From contig JABXJT010000040.1 in assembly GCA_013375455.1 (NCBI GenBank), positions 4,885 to 41,112 on the forward strand: a stretch of 36,228 nt of DNA. The letters run 5' to 3'. A program made the position numbers and the translations under genes. The stretch is from Candidatus Helarchaeota archaeon (GTDB taxonomy: Archaea > Asgardarchaeota > Lokiarchaeia > Helarchaeales > HEL-GB-A). Positions 16,272 to 24,565 of this stretch are shown here, in pieces. How positions within the stretch are numbered: position 1 is the first letter of the stretch; each line of letters starts with the position of its first letter. A model generated the notes under the pieces. That model had not been told where the DNA came from. It saw only the letters and a program-made list of their open reading frames with translations, and did no database searches.

Positions 16272-18020
16272 ATGTCAGCTAAAGAATTTTTCACGTCAAA
16301 TAAAAAACGGACCGGACTCATAATCTGTGCCATTATTATCATCTCTGGAATTATCCCGTTGATAATTTTCACCTACTTTGCGGATCCAGCCCATCCGTAC
16401 ACGATTACCGAAACGACCTTAACAGCTGACGATTACACCAAAATTCAGGCCCATATTTACACTCCCAAAAATATGAGTGGGAATCATCCGGGAATAGTGA
16501 TGGCTCACGGCTTCTGTGGGAATAGCATCAATCAACAGCTACTCGCAATTGAATTAGTAAAGCGCGAATTCGTCGTAATAAGCATCAATTTCCGCGGGCA
16601 TGGCTCATCGGGAGGTTGGCTCCCCTCATTTACCGACCCTAACATGGTTAACGTGATCGAACAAGACGTAGTAGCTGCCATTCGACATCTTCAAAGCATG
16701 GGGAACATTAACAAGATTGGCCTTATCGGGCACTCTATGGGCGCAATGACGTCGCTGAAAACTGCGGATGATTACACGAATGTGGTTAACGCAACTGCGG
16801 TCCTCGGAATGACCGTCGGATTTGAAGGAGAACTCCGAGATCTCTTCCAAGGTAATCTTAACTTTACCCTGGACTATAATCTCACGCGAGTCAGAAATTT
16901 ACTGATCTGCAATAGTCACCTTGAACAAATGTTTACAGCGGATATGACTCTCGACTTTCTGAAATTATACACGAATCGCACGGATGTAGAACTTGAGACG
17001 CCATACGGCAATTTCACGAATGGGACTAGAGCGAAGGCAGTCCTTGGTATGACAGAGCACTTATTTGAGCCCATGGATCCCCATATCATCAACGAAACAG
17101 TGGCATGGTTCGAGCTGGCTTTCTACGGAGTAATTCGATGGGATATTACCTTAACATCTACCTTTAACACGATCTCTTTCGCCATTACACTCATTGGAAT
17201 CATCGCGATTTGTTTCGTAACAATCTTATACCTGCATAATTATCTGTGGAAAGATCAAAAGATTAACTTGCGAAAAGGCATGGTGCCTGATACATCCTTG
17301 ACCAAATTGATTATTTATTATGTTATGGCATCGTTCTTCGGGACGGTATTTTTGCTCCCCGGCATATTTCTGTTTCCAGAGGTAACACCCATTTCAATGG
17401 GCGAACTCTTATATGCAATACCCGTCGGAAATGCCATCGGAATTATAATAATGTATTACTTTATAATTCGCAAAACTGAGAAGTTAGGCTTTAGAAACAT
17501 TCCTACAAAAATCAAAGCGATGTGTTCGGGTAATTATGGACGTTCAATCCTGTATGGCATTGTTGCTGCAGTTCTTTTCGCCATGGCCATTGCTTCTGTA
17601 GCACATTGGAGCACTATAATTACATTCCCAACCGCGAGAGAAGTTGGAGCAATCTTCGGAATGGCACTTCTATTTTTTCCATGGCTTCTCATCAAGGAAT
17701 TCTATTTTAGAACTGTCCAAGGGCAATTGAACTTTTCTAATCGATTTAAAGAGTACTTTACAATGGTAGGGATTGGATTCCTAATGGACGCTGCTCTCTT
17801 CACCCCGATGATGCTGCTAAGCTGGGGCAACGGATTTTTGTTCGGATTTGTGGCACTTGCATTGACCGTCGTGATAGTGTTCTCGCTCATTCAACAAATC
17901 ATTGTAACGTGGGTCTACATGTATTCGGGACGTAGCATCCTCGGTTCTACCGTCTTTCTCTGTATCTTCTATCCATGGATGATGATTAATTTCTTTCCGT
18001 TTGGGTTCCCGCTTTTCTAA
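16272..18020 (+). CDS. Alpha/beta hydrolase fused to a multispan membrane domain
   Basis: This 582-residue protein begins with one membrane helix (about 15-36) and a hydrolase domain (about 45-280). It has an HG oxyanion motif (MAHGFCGNS, 78-86), strand INFRGHGSSGG, nucleophile elbow GHSMG with Ser155 and a likely catalytic His263 in TEHLFEP. The domain is flanked by helices and, with many N-x-T sequons, is probably extracellular. Residues about 290-582 form around eight membrane helices with no recognised transporter signature. The fusion suggests that the hydrolase acts on a lipid or surface substrate handled by the membrane part. The acid residue of the triad is not certain. The gene stands alone and is followed by a weak terminator-like hairpin. 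Confidence 0.85.
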   Translation: MSAKEFFTSNKKRTGLIICAIIIISGIIPLIIFTYFADPAHPYTITETTLTADDYTKIQAHIYTPKNMSGNHPGIVMAHGFCGNSINQQLLAIELVKREFVVISINFRGHGSSGGWLPSFTDPNMVNVIEQDVVAAIRHLQSMGNINKIGLIGHSMGAMTSLKTADDYTNVVNATAVLGMTVGFEGELRDLFQGNLNFTLDYNLTRVRNLLICNSHLEQMFTADMTLDFLKLYTNRTDVELETPYGNFTNGTRAKAVLGMTEHLFEPMDPHIINETVAWFELAFYGVIRWDITLTSTFNTISFAITLIGIIAICFVTILYLHNYLWKDQKINLRKGMVPDTSLTKLIIYYVMASFFGTVFLLPGIFLFPEVTPISMGELLYAIPVGNAIGIIIMYYFIIRKTEKLGFRNIPTKIKAMCSGNYGRSILYGIVAAVLFAMAIASVAHWSTIITFPTAREVGAIFGMALLFFPWLLIKEFYFRTVQGQLNFSNRFKEYFTMVGIGFLMDAALFTPMMLLSWGNGFLFGFVALALTVVIVFSLIQQIIVTWVYMYSGRSILGSTVFLCIFYPWMMINFFPFGFPLF

Positions 18021-18025
18021 TTTCC

Positions 18026-18050
18026 TTTTTTGAACGTGAAACAAAAAAGC
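18026..18050 (+). terminator. Possible terminator hairpin after the fused hydrolase gene
   Basis: An 8-bp perfect inverted repeat, CTTTTTTG and CAAAAAAG, is separated by nine bases and begins six bases after the stop codon. The T-run fits archaeal oligo-T termination, but the A/T-only stem is weak. Confidence 0.35.
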
Positions 18051-18155
18051 GAGAAACTTAATTTTAGCTAAGGCAAAAAAGCAGTAATTACCCTCATCTT
18101 TTTTTGATTCCTTTGAATTGATTATAATATTTAATAATAAAATGAAAGATCCACC

Positions 18156-18644
18156 ATGTCTATCTTAGATGGAATAAAAAAGGTAATGTCAAATAGCAAT
18201 TATCTAATCGTATTCGGCTATTTAAAGGTTGGATTCACCTTTGTCTTTTTTCTGACATGGAATTTTGCCTATTTCCCAAGTTTTATTATTCGATGGGAAA
18301 ATTGGACTCCCATAAATCTCTTCTTTTGGATCGCAATCTCGTTTCTTTCCAGTTTAGTATTAACTCTTGAGATCTATAATATTAAAAACCGATTAAGTAG
18401 CATCAAAGGAGGGGGCATTTTAGCAGTAATCCCGGCGTTTTTCATATCAGGATGTTCCACTTGTGTTCCACTTTTATTTTCTTTTGCATCCAGCACATTG
18501 GCCATAGGTTTTGCTCTGGCGGAAATCGGTCTAGTGATACAAATCTGCACGTCGATAATTTTATTAATCACAGGCCTGTATATATCTAATGTACTAGGCA
18601 AATGCGAAGCTTGCGCGATTGAAAATAATCAAAAAGACAAATAA
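18156..18644 (+). CDS. Membrane protein with two CxxC pairs, upstream of BtuFCD-type importer
   Basis: This 162-residue protein has about four membrane helices. A CxxC pair lies at the start of a predicted helix (FFISGCSTCVPLLFSFASST), and a second lies in the hydrophilic C-terminus (GKCEACAIE). Two CxxC pairs in so short a membrane protein suggest metal, heme or thiol-redox chemistry. I recall similar G-C-x-x-C membrane proteins in archaea but cannot name a family. It lies 237 bases before a substrate-binding protein of the FecB/BtuF type, so a role with iron, heme or a corrinoid is possible but unproven. The ATG start at 18156 is the only reasonable choice. Confidence 0.75.
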   Translation: MSILDGIKKVMSNSNYLIVFGYLKVGFTFVFFLTWNFAYFPSFIIRWENWTPINLFFWIAISFLSSLVLTLEIYNIKNRLSSIKGGGILAVIPAFFISGCSTCVPLLFSFASSTLAIGFALAEIGLVIQICTSIILLITGLYISNVLGKCEACAIENNQKDK

Positions 18645-18781
18645 TTATTCTAGGCGAAGACTTTTGTCGAAAGGTATGAATTTTCACTAATTAATTATTG
18701 ATTTTGTACAGTTTTCAAAAGATTTTTCAGAAAAATATTCTATATTTGATGAAAATTAGAATTTGAATTAAAACCTCAATA

Positions 18782-18873
18782 TTTTTTCATATGAAAAAAA
18801 ACTTAAATAATAGGAATATTCTTTGATTTCATTAAATCCAGATTTCAATTCATAGAAAAATTGAATTTTCAAT
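18782..18873 (+). promoter_or_regulatory. Palindrome, TATA-like element and overlapping hairpins before the binding-protein gene
   Basis: A perfect 18-bp palindrome TTTTTTCATATGAAAAAA (18782-18799) directly precedes a TATA-like acttaaataata (about 18800-18811), as expected for an operator over a BRE/TATA. Transcription from it would start near 18835. The leader then contains arm TTCAATT (18844-18850), which pairs with AATTGAA (18859-18865). The latter overlaps ATTGAA (18860-18865), which can instead pair with TTCAAT (18868-18873). These pairings are mutually exclusive. The high A+T content makes chance matches possible. Confidence 0.4.
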
Positions 18874-18881
18874 GAATAAAT

Positions 18882-19799
18882 ATGACAAAAACAAAATTTT
18901 TTCATGGATTAATTATTTCTGCCATCTTCTGTGGAGCCATAACTGGCATCATTCTGATGGTACAATTTAGTGGCATATGGAATAGAAATAATCGGATAGT
19001 ATCTATAGCCGCTGCCTGTACTGAGATTATCTACGCAATTGGCGCTGGCGATAGACTGGTGGGTGTTGATCAGTACAGCATCAATTATGCATTAGCGGGT
19101 GACGCGGCATTTCAGGGCGCTCCCGGTAACCTTAGTGATTATCCAAACGAGGTTCCTAATAAAACGAATGTTGGAACGCCATTCGCTTTGAATTTAGAAT
19201 TGGTTGCCTCCCTAAATCCTGGTATCGTGTTCTCATGGGAGTGGGCTTCCACTGCAAACGATGCTTTAGAGGATTTAGACATTGATGTTTTTAAAATCAA
19301 CCCGCGATCAATTGCGGATGTTTTAGGCTTGATAGGTTCTATCGGAGCTATTGTCGAAAAGACCGTTGAAGCTGGTGCAGTGAATCAAGAGATTCAGGAC
19401 CGAATTAATAACATCACAACTACCTTAGAAAACGTCACGGAGGGCGAAAAACCTCTAGTCTATTATGAATTATCATCGCTTGGGAGTAGTGTGGGAAATG
19501 GGACATTTACGAACGAGATGATTCACGTTTCCGGTGGTATCAACCTTGCGGGTAACGAATCCGTCTCGTATCCAACGCTTACCAGTGAATATATAGTTGC
19601 AAGGAATCCGGACATAATTGTCGTTGTAAGCTACGGCGCAACCATTAATGAAATAAAAAATAGGGCTGGCTGGGGTAATATTACCGCAGTTCAAAACGAT
19701 GATGTTTTTAAAATTGAAAGTGGTTGGGTGACTGCCAGCCCCAGATTAGTTCTAGGCCTAGAACAATTCGCCGAATGGTTTCATCCCCCCCTATTTTAG
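18882..19799 (+). CDS. BtuF/FecB-type substrate-binding protein of an ABC importer
   Basis: This 305-residue protein has an N-terminal membrane anchor (about residues 8-30) and a class III periplasmic-binding-protein fold. The first lobe begins RIVSIAAACTEIIYAIGAGDRLVGVD (about 37-62), and NLELVASLNPGIVFSW follows near residues 105-120. A long linker helix separates it from the second lobe (EMIHVSGGINLAG, VVVSYGATINE). This class binds corrinoids, heme or iron-siderophores. The ligand cannot be chosen from sequence, so I give no gene symbol. The anchor without an obvious lipobox fits archaeal binding proteins. It is followed by cognate permease and ATPase genes in the same orientation. Confidence 0.88.
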   Translation: MTKTKFFHGLIISAIFCGAITGIILMVQFSGIWNRNNRIVSIAAACTEIIYAIGAGDRLVGVDQYSINYALAGDAAFQGAPGNLSDYPNEVPNKTNVGTPFALNLELVASLNPGIVFSWEWASTANDALEDLDIDVFKINPRSIADVLGLIGSIGAIVEKTVEAGAVNQEIQDRINNITTTLENVTEGEKPLVYYELSSLGSSVGNGTFTNEMIHVSGGINLAGNESVSYPTLTSEYIVARNPDIIVVVSYGATINEIKNRAGWGNITAVQNDDVFKIESGWVTASPRLVLGLEQFAEWFHPPLF

Positions 19800-19843
19800 A
19801 ATGCTGACCGGTGAATTAGCTGAAGTCCCTTGAAATTGAAAAA

Positions 19844-20869
19844 TTGCACGTGAAAAAACGCCGCAAACGCGTCCTTACTTTTCTTATTTTAGCGATCGGA
19901 TTATTTTTTTCTATTCTTATAGCTCTCATGATTGGTCCCGTGAAAATCCCCCCTCTAACCGTCCTAGAAATACTATTTAACATCCCCCCTCACACCTGGC
20001 CTCCTGGGTATCAAACGATCGTCTTAGAGATCAGATTGCCTAGAATCATCCTCGGGGCGCTCGTGGGGTCAGCTTTGGCAGTGGCTGGAACCGCGATGCA
20101 GGCCATGTTTCGAAACCCCATGGCGAGCCCTTACATCCTTGGTATATCCTCAGGAGCTGCTTTTGGGGCTTCATTAGCTTTTGTTCTTGGTGTAAACCTT
20201 CTTCTGGGAATTTCTGCGGTCTCTATCATGGCATTTTTATTTGCCCTTTTAACAATTTATATAGTTTATGCGATTGCTCGAAAAGGTGAAGGGACCTCCG
20301 TAGAAACCTTATTACTTACAGGTATTGCCATTAGTTCCCTTTTTTCTGCCTTGGTATCGCTCTTAATGTACATTGCAGGTGAGAAATTAAACACGATCTG
20401 GTTCTGGTTAATGGGTGGCCTTTGGGCAAGTAATTGGAACAAGGTCCTCTTTACATTTCCCTTAGTTTTTATCGGAATACTCATCTTATTTTTCCTCAGT
20501 CGCCAGCTGAATTTACTTCTAATGGGGGAGGAAACCGCACTCAACTTGGGGCTAGAAGTGGAAAAATTCAAGATATTTATCTTAATAATCGCCTCACTGA
20601 TCACCGCCGCTGCTGTTGCAGTGTGTGGAATCATCGGCTTTTTAGGCTTAATTATACCTCACATTATGCGGATCATTTTGGGTCCAGATCATCGGAATCT
20701 ACTACCCGCATCCTGCTTGGTTGGCGCTATATTTTTAATTTGGGTCGACACATTAGCGCGAACCATCATTTCACCAGTTGAAATCCCTGTTGGAATCATC
20801 ACTGCATTGCTAGGTGTTCCATTTTTCCTTTATCTTTTACGAACAAGAAAGAAAATCATAGGATGGTAA
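19844..20869 (+). CDS. BtuC/FecCD-type ABC importer permease
   Basis: This 341-residue permease has about ten membrane helices, as usual for the FecCD family. Family segments include RLPRIILGALVGSALAVAGT (about 65-84), QAMFRNPMASPYILGISSGA, the ATPase-contact region and a C-terminal CGIIGFLGLIIPHIMRIILG. The start is TTG at 19844, or GTG six bases later at 19850; neither has a clear ribosome-binding site. The gene lies 44 bases after the binding protein and six to nine bases before the ATPase, so the three form one operon importing corrinoid, heme or iron chelate. Confidence 0.93.
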   Translation: MHVKKRRKRVLTFLILAIGLFFSILIALMIGPVKIPPLTVLEILFNIPPHTWPPGYQTIVLEIRLPRIILGALVGSALAVAGTAMQAMFRNPMASPYILGISSGAAFGASLAFVLGVNLLLGISAVSIMAFLFALLTIYIVYAIARKGEGTSVETLLLTGIAISSLFSALVSLLMYIAGEKLNTIWFWLMGGLWASNWNKVLFTFPLVFIGILILFFLSRQLNLLLMGEETALNLGLEVEKFKIFILIIASLITAAAVAVCGIIGFLGLIIPHIMRIILGPDHRNLLPASCLVGAIFLIWVDTLARTIISPVEIPVGIITALLGVPFFLYLLRTRKKIIGW

Positions 20870-20878
20870 TAGGATTTG

Positions 20879-21658
20879 GTGCAACTTAGGATTAAGAATA
20901 TCAGCTTTTTTTATGACAGCATTCGTGCCTTAGACAATGTCACATTTGCTGCCAAAGAAAGCGAAATTCTGGGAATTATTGGCCCTAACGGCTCGGGAAA
21001 AACCACGCTACTTAAATGCATAAATAAGGTGCTAGAACCGCAAGGTGGTTCAATTTTAATCAATGAAACCGATATATCAGATTTCGATAGAAAAGAAATC
21101 GCTAGGCTCATAGGTGTCGTGCCACAAATCTCTAAAATTTTCTCATTCCAAGTACTTGATGTTATTATGATGGGGCGCTATCCCCATATTGATGGATTAG
21201 GGGCTGAAAAGCCGAGCGACTTTGAAGCCGTGAAAAAAGCGATGACTTTAACCGGAATACCTCACCTAAGCGAGAGATATATTGGTGAATTGAGTGGTGG
21301 TGAATTCCAAAAAGTCATCATTGCAAGGGCTCTCGCCCAAGAACCAGAAATACTCCTCCTGGATGAGCCAACAACTCACTTAGATATAAATCACCAATTG
21401 GAAATATTAGAACTGATCAGAAAAATTACCCGGAAAAACCAATTAACCACGCTTCTGGTTTCCCACAATCTTAATATGGCTGCCCGCTTTTGCGATAAAC
21501 TTTTACTGTTATCCACTGGGAAAGTCCATTCTATAGGATCTGTCGATGAAGTATTAACACCCGAAAAAATTAAAGAAGTCTTTCAGGTTCACGCTGATGT
21601 TTCATACCATAAACAGATTGGATCTTATCAAATCATATCATTAAAACCTATCCAATGA
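20879..21658 (+). CDS. BtuD/FecE-type ABC importer ATP-binding protein
   Basis: This ATPase of about 259 residues has Walker A GPNGSGKTTL, Q-loop VVPQISKIFSF, signature LSGGEFQK, Walker B ILLLDEPTTHLD and H-loop VSHN. The arrangement and the LDEPTTHLD motif are typical of the FecE/BtuD family. It powers the FecCD-type permease just upstream. I choose GTG at 20879; a TTG immediately before it at 20876 is the alternative start and changes only one residue. An AGGAT sequence sits upstream. It ends the operon. The 162 bases to the convergent next gene hold no visible feature. Confidence 0.93.
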   Translation: MQLRIKNISFFYDSIRALDNVTFAAKESEILGIIGPNGSGKTTLLKCINKVLEPQGGSILINETDISDFDRKEIARLIGVVPQISKIFSFQVLDVIMMGRYPHIDGLGAEKPSDFEAVKKAMTLTGIPHLSERYIGELSGGEFQKVIIARALAQEPEILLLDEPTTHLDINHQLEILELIRKITRKNQLTTLLVSHNLNMAARFCDKLLLLSTGKVHSIGSVDEVLTPEKIKEVFQVHADVSYHKQIGSYQIISLKPIQ

Positions 21659-21820
21659 AAAACATTTAAGTAATTTTTAAAAAAACCCCCGATAAGTTTG
21701 AAGATATGATTTCGATGGTTTTACCCGTGTATTAATGGTAGATCAACCAAAAGCAGAGGGGGAATACTGATATTCGTAATACCATTGAAGTTTAGATGAT
21801 TATATCCTTCAAAATTACTT

Positions 21821-22570
21821 TTATTTAAATAATAAATTACGTTTTGTTAGATAATATGTAAGAATAATGGCAGAAATCACTGAAATTGATAGAATTATAC
21901 ACCAGATGATTGTCGTGAAATCCGGTTCAGGTTCCGACGCAAGTCTAAGCTTGTTATAGGTAGACTCATCCGATGGAGATAATGTTGAATAATCATTTGA
22001 GGGATAGTAATATTGGGGGGCGAATGGAATATATATTGCAAATAAATATCCGATTACATCGCCCGGCCCAGGATTATAAGCCATTGAGCTGAGATTCAAT
22101 TGGATTTCCCATTTCACATGATTGTAATTCCCATTGGGTGATGTCGAAAATTCATAGGCATGGGTGAAATCCAGTCCAGGTGGCGTAGAACCTAAGTCCA
22201 TCTCTCTATTGTGATAAAAGTAAGTATCAGCACTTTCTTCGCCATTATCAGTATCTAGACGAAAAAGTACCATATCTTCCGTTTCTGATGTGTTGTCTGA
22301 TAAAAGATCAATATAGACATAGAGCAACTCCGCATCATTCAGGAGATAAATATAATTGAAACCTGCTATGTGTGGTGATGTTGGAGTAATGTACCAAACA
22401 ATCGCTGGACCATAATTAAGATATATATCATCCAACTGTCCATCTATGGTTGGTGGTATGTCTGCCCACATGGAGTTTGTAGCATAGGGATAGTCTGCTC
22501 TCGCACTTGGAAGAGACAAAAACAGTCCAAAAAGAACTAATAATAATACGAAATGTTTTTTTCGGGGCAA
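21821..22570 (-). CDS. Secreted, C-terminally anchored protein with CBM9-like domain
   Basis: This 249-residue protein starts with TTG at 22570, supported by a strong ribosome-binding site (AGAGGAG) six to seven bases upstream. A signal peptide (KKHFVLLLVLFGLFLSLPSA) is followed by a beta-rich domain beginning PPTIDGQLDDIY, near YIYLLNDAELLYVYIDLLSD and VLFRLDTDNGEES. This layout is typical of CBM9-like and related extracellular beta-sandwich domains that bind sugars or cofactors. A C-terminal membrane helix (about 221-243) ends in TKRNLLFK. The carbohydrate-binding label rests on motif resemblance only. It is divergent from a 7TM gene at 22732. Confidence 0.75.
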   Translation of the reverse strand: MPRKKHFVLLLVLFGLFLSLPSARADYPYATNSMWADIPPTIDGQLDDIYLNYGPAIVWYITPTSPHIAGFNYIYLLNDAELLYVYIDLLSDNTSETEDMVLFRLDTDNGEESADTYFYHNREMDLGSTPPGLDFTHAYEFSTSPNGNYNHVKWEIQLNLSSMAYNPGPGDVIGYLFAIYIPFAPQYYYPSNDYSTLSPSDESTYNKLRLASEPEPDFTTIIWCIILSISVISAIILTYYLTKRNLLFK

Positions 22571-22731
22571 AATATCTCCTCTTAAAAAAGGTATAATTAT
22601 TAATGATAATAAATGTAATTCATGTTCTTGGATATTTTACTACAATAAAACATACGTTCAGAACCATCCAACAAAAAATATTTAATTCAATAAAACAATG
22701 ATACCTATAGCCTGTAAAGTGAGGGATGTTT

Positions 22732-23445
22732 ATGTTAGACATCGAATTAACGGATATGATTAGCGTTCTTTTTGTAATGCTCGCCGTTACAGTATCCATT
22801 CTAGTAACAGTAAAATCGTTAAAATCATACCGCGAAAGCAAACAAGCCTTGACCTTGATAATTGCTATTGCTTCATTTCTTATTGCGTTAGCTATGATCT
22901 TTTTAACATTAGAAAAAGCCTTCCTTTCGATATTAGGAATTGAAAACCTGGGTCTGCTATTTGGTGCCACGGCCACGGTAATATCCGCCTGTGCAATGGT
23001 TTCGTTTGATCTATTTGCTTTTAAAATGGCCTTCACTAAAAGAATTGCTATATATACCGCAATCGCGAGCCTTGTTGCAGCGGTCTATGTCATTCATTGG
23101 TTGATTGATCCTACGAAACATGTTGCCGCTGGTGAAATTCAATTTTTAGATCCATATGGACTGGGATTTCAATTCACTCCCTTCCTTAGCTATTTAACTA
23201 TGATTCCCTTGGCGTCACTCCCTATCTTCATCTTGTTTTATTACGCTAAAAAAGTTCGTAAAGAATCCTCAATTAAGAGTAAAAGGGCAGCGTTATTGGG
23301 TTTAGGTGGCGTTATGTTAGCAACTGCTTATATCGTCGAATTGGTTGGCATCGAGGAGGTTATTACAACTGGCTTTAGATCATTATTCGTTGTTTCTGCC
23401 TTCTTATTCTATTACGCACTCTTCAAACTGAAGGAAAAGGAATAG
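22732..23445 (+). CDS. Seven-helix membrane protein of unknown function
   Basis: I choose the ATG at 22732 (MLDIELTDMISVLFVML). GTGAGG seven bases before it fits a ribosome-binding site better than for the ATG at 22726. The 237-residue protein has about seven membrane helices and short polar loops (SLKSYRESKQA, AKKVRKESSIKSKRA), a layout resembling the membrane sensor half of archaeal 7TM histidine kinases but without any kinase domain. No catalytic motif is visible. It is followed by a T-rich terminator-like stretch, so it is probably transcribed alone. The partial membrane protein at the right edge of the window has a comparable layout. Confidence 0.7.
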   Translation: MLDIELTDMISVLFVMLAVTVSILVTVKSLKSYRESKQALTLIIAIASFLIALAMIFLTLEKAFLSILGIENLGLLFGATATVISACAMVSFDLFAFKMAFTKRIAIYTAIASLVAAVYVIHWLIDPTKHVAAGEIQFLDPYGLGFQFTPFLSYLTMIPLASLPIFILFYYAKKVRKESSIKSKRAALLGLGGVMLATAYIVELVGIEEVITTGFRSLFVVSAFLFYYALFKLKEKE

Positions 23446-23455
23446 CAAACAGTAA

Positions 23456-23502
23456 TTTTTAACCCCTATCCCTTTTTTTAAAGTCTGCTTCCTTATTTTT
23501 TA
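23456..23502 (+). terminator. Oligo-T terminator region
   Basis: Three T-runs of five to seven bases separated by C-rich spacers follow the 7TM gene within 60 bases of its stop. This matches the multi-T terminators used by archaeal RNA polymerase. No strong hairpin is present. Confidence 0.5.
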
Positions 23503-23620
23503 CTCAATCCTTTCATCGCCCGGAAATTAATCAAGACATAAATCAAGAAATAGATGACATATAAAAACTTAAAATTTGTATTAGATTATTATTTTCTATT
23601 AAAAAAAGTAGGTAAATAAT

Positions 23621-24544
23621 TTGTCAAAAAACATGTTTAAAATTCTATTGATGGGTTTGGATGACGCTGGGAAGACATCCATCCTGCTTTCACTGGCTGG
23701 CGAATACGAACCCTCGAGGGTGAAACCCACGTTAGGCGCAGAGCGAAGTGAAATGAGAGTGCTCGGATTTCCCGTAATACGCTGGGACCTCGGGGGTCAA
23801 GAGCAGTATCGGGCAAATTATTTACAAAAACGCGCCAGAATCCTCGATGATACGGACCTATTGTTCTACGTGGTAGATGTCAGTGATCCTGAGCGTTTTC
23901 AAGAAGCCTTAATGTATTATATTGATGTTTTGAACTATTTCCAAGAAATAGGTCTCATGCCGAGCATTGTTGTTTTCGCGCACAAGAGTGACCCCAATTT
24001 TTTAAAAACACCAGAATGTCAGAAATCAATTAGAGAAGTGATAAATCTCTTCAAGCAGAAATCATTGGATTTTGACGTTGAGTTTTATTCGACATCGATC
24101 TTCAATCGAAGAACATTAATTGATGCGTTTTCTCGGAGCCTCCTGGGTCTCCTTCCCAAATTAAATGCATTGGATACGATGCTCAAAACTTTCATCGTAG
24201 ATGCTGAATTGGATGCTTCTTTACTTTTTGATGAGAATTTTTTCATAGTTGGGAATGCTTATAAGGAGGATCCGAAAAAGAAGGAAGCCGTGCTCCAGGC
24301 CATAAATGGAATTTACTTTCTTTTTGAAGATGTAATTAGAGTGAGAGAGGCTGGCTACGAACTTGAATTAAACCTTCGCAAAATTGAAGAGGAGTATGAG
24401 CTCCAGTTTTTGTTTCGGAAAATTCAACTTGGTAATTGGGAGCTCTATGTCCTCCTCGTAGGCGAAGAAATTGTTGACGTAAGAGCTATACTTAACATAC
24501 TCAACCATAATTACGACGCAATGAAAACTTTCTTTAATGTATAA
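23621..24544 (+). CDS. Rag/Arf-like small GTPase with C-terminal roadblock/longin-like region
   Basis: The first ~180 residues of this 307-residue protein are a Ras-superfamily GTPase. G1 is GLDDAGKTS (12-20), switch-I Thr37 is in KPTLG, G3 is WDLGGQE (55-61) and G4 is HKSD (121-124). The GLDxAGKTS and WDxGGQ motifs are Arf/Rag-like, and HKxD in place of NKxD recalls Rag/Gtr proteins. Residues about 185-307 form an alpha/beta region (ELDASLLFDENFFIVGNAY, ELYVLLVGEEIVDV) of the size of the C-terminal roadblock domain of Rag GTPases; that fold assignment is inference. No lipidation motif or Arf amphipathic helix is seen. The TTG at 23621 is favoured by AGGT eight bases upstream over the ATG at 23633. 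The gene lies 21 bases before a surface beta-propeller gene, probably one operon. Confidence 0.9.
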   Translation: MSKNMFKILLMGLDDAGKTSILLSLAGEYEPSRVKPTLGAERSEMRVLGFPVIRWDLGGQEQYRANYLQKRARILDDTDLLFYVVDVSDPERFQEALMYYIDVLNYFQEIGLMPSIVVFAHKSDPNFLKTPECQKSIREVINLFKQKSLDFDVEFYSTSIFNRRTLIDAFSRSLLGLLPKLNALDTMLKTFIVDAELDASLLFDENFFIVGNAYKEDPKKKEAVLQAINGIYFLFEDVIRVREAGYELELNLRKIEEEYELQFLFRKIQLGNWELYVLLVGEEIVDVRAILNILNHNYDAMKTFFNV

Positions 24545-24565
24545 ATAAGTCATAAGAACAAGAAA

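Noticed and set aside
18645..18881. Cobalamin riboswitch before the BtuF-like gene
   Set aside because: No B12-box-like conserved sequence or G+C-rich paired core; only short A/T-rich arms are present.
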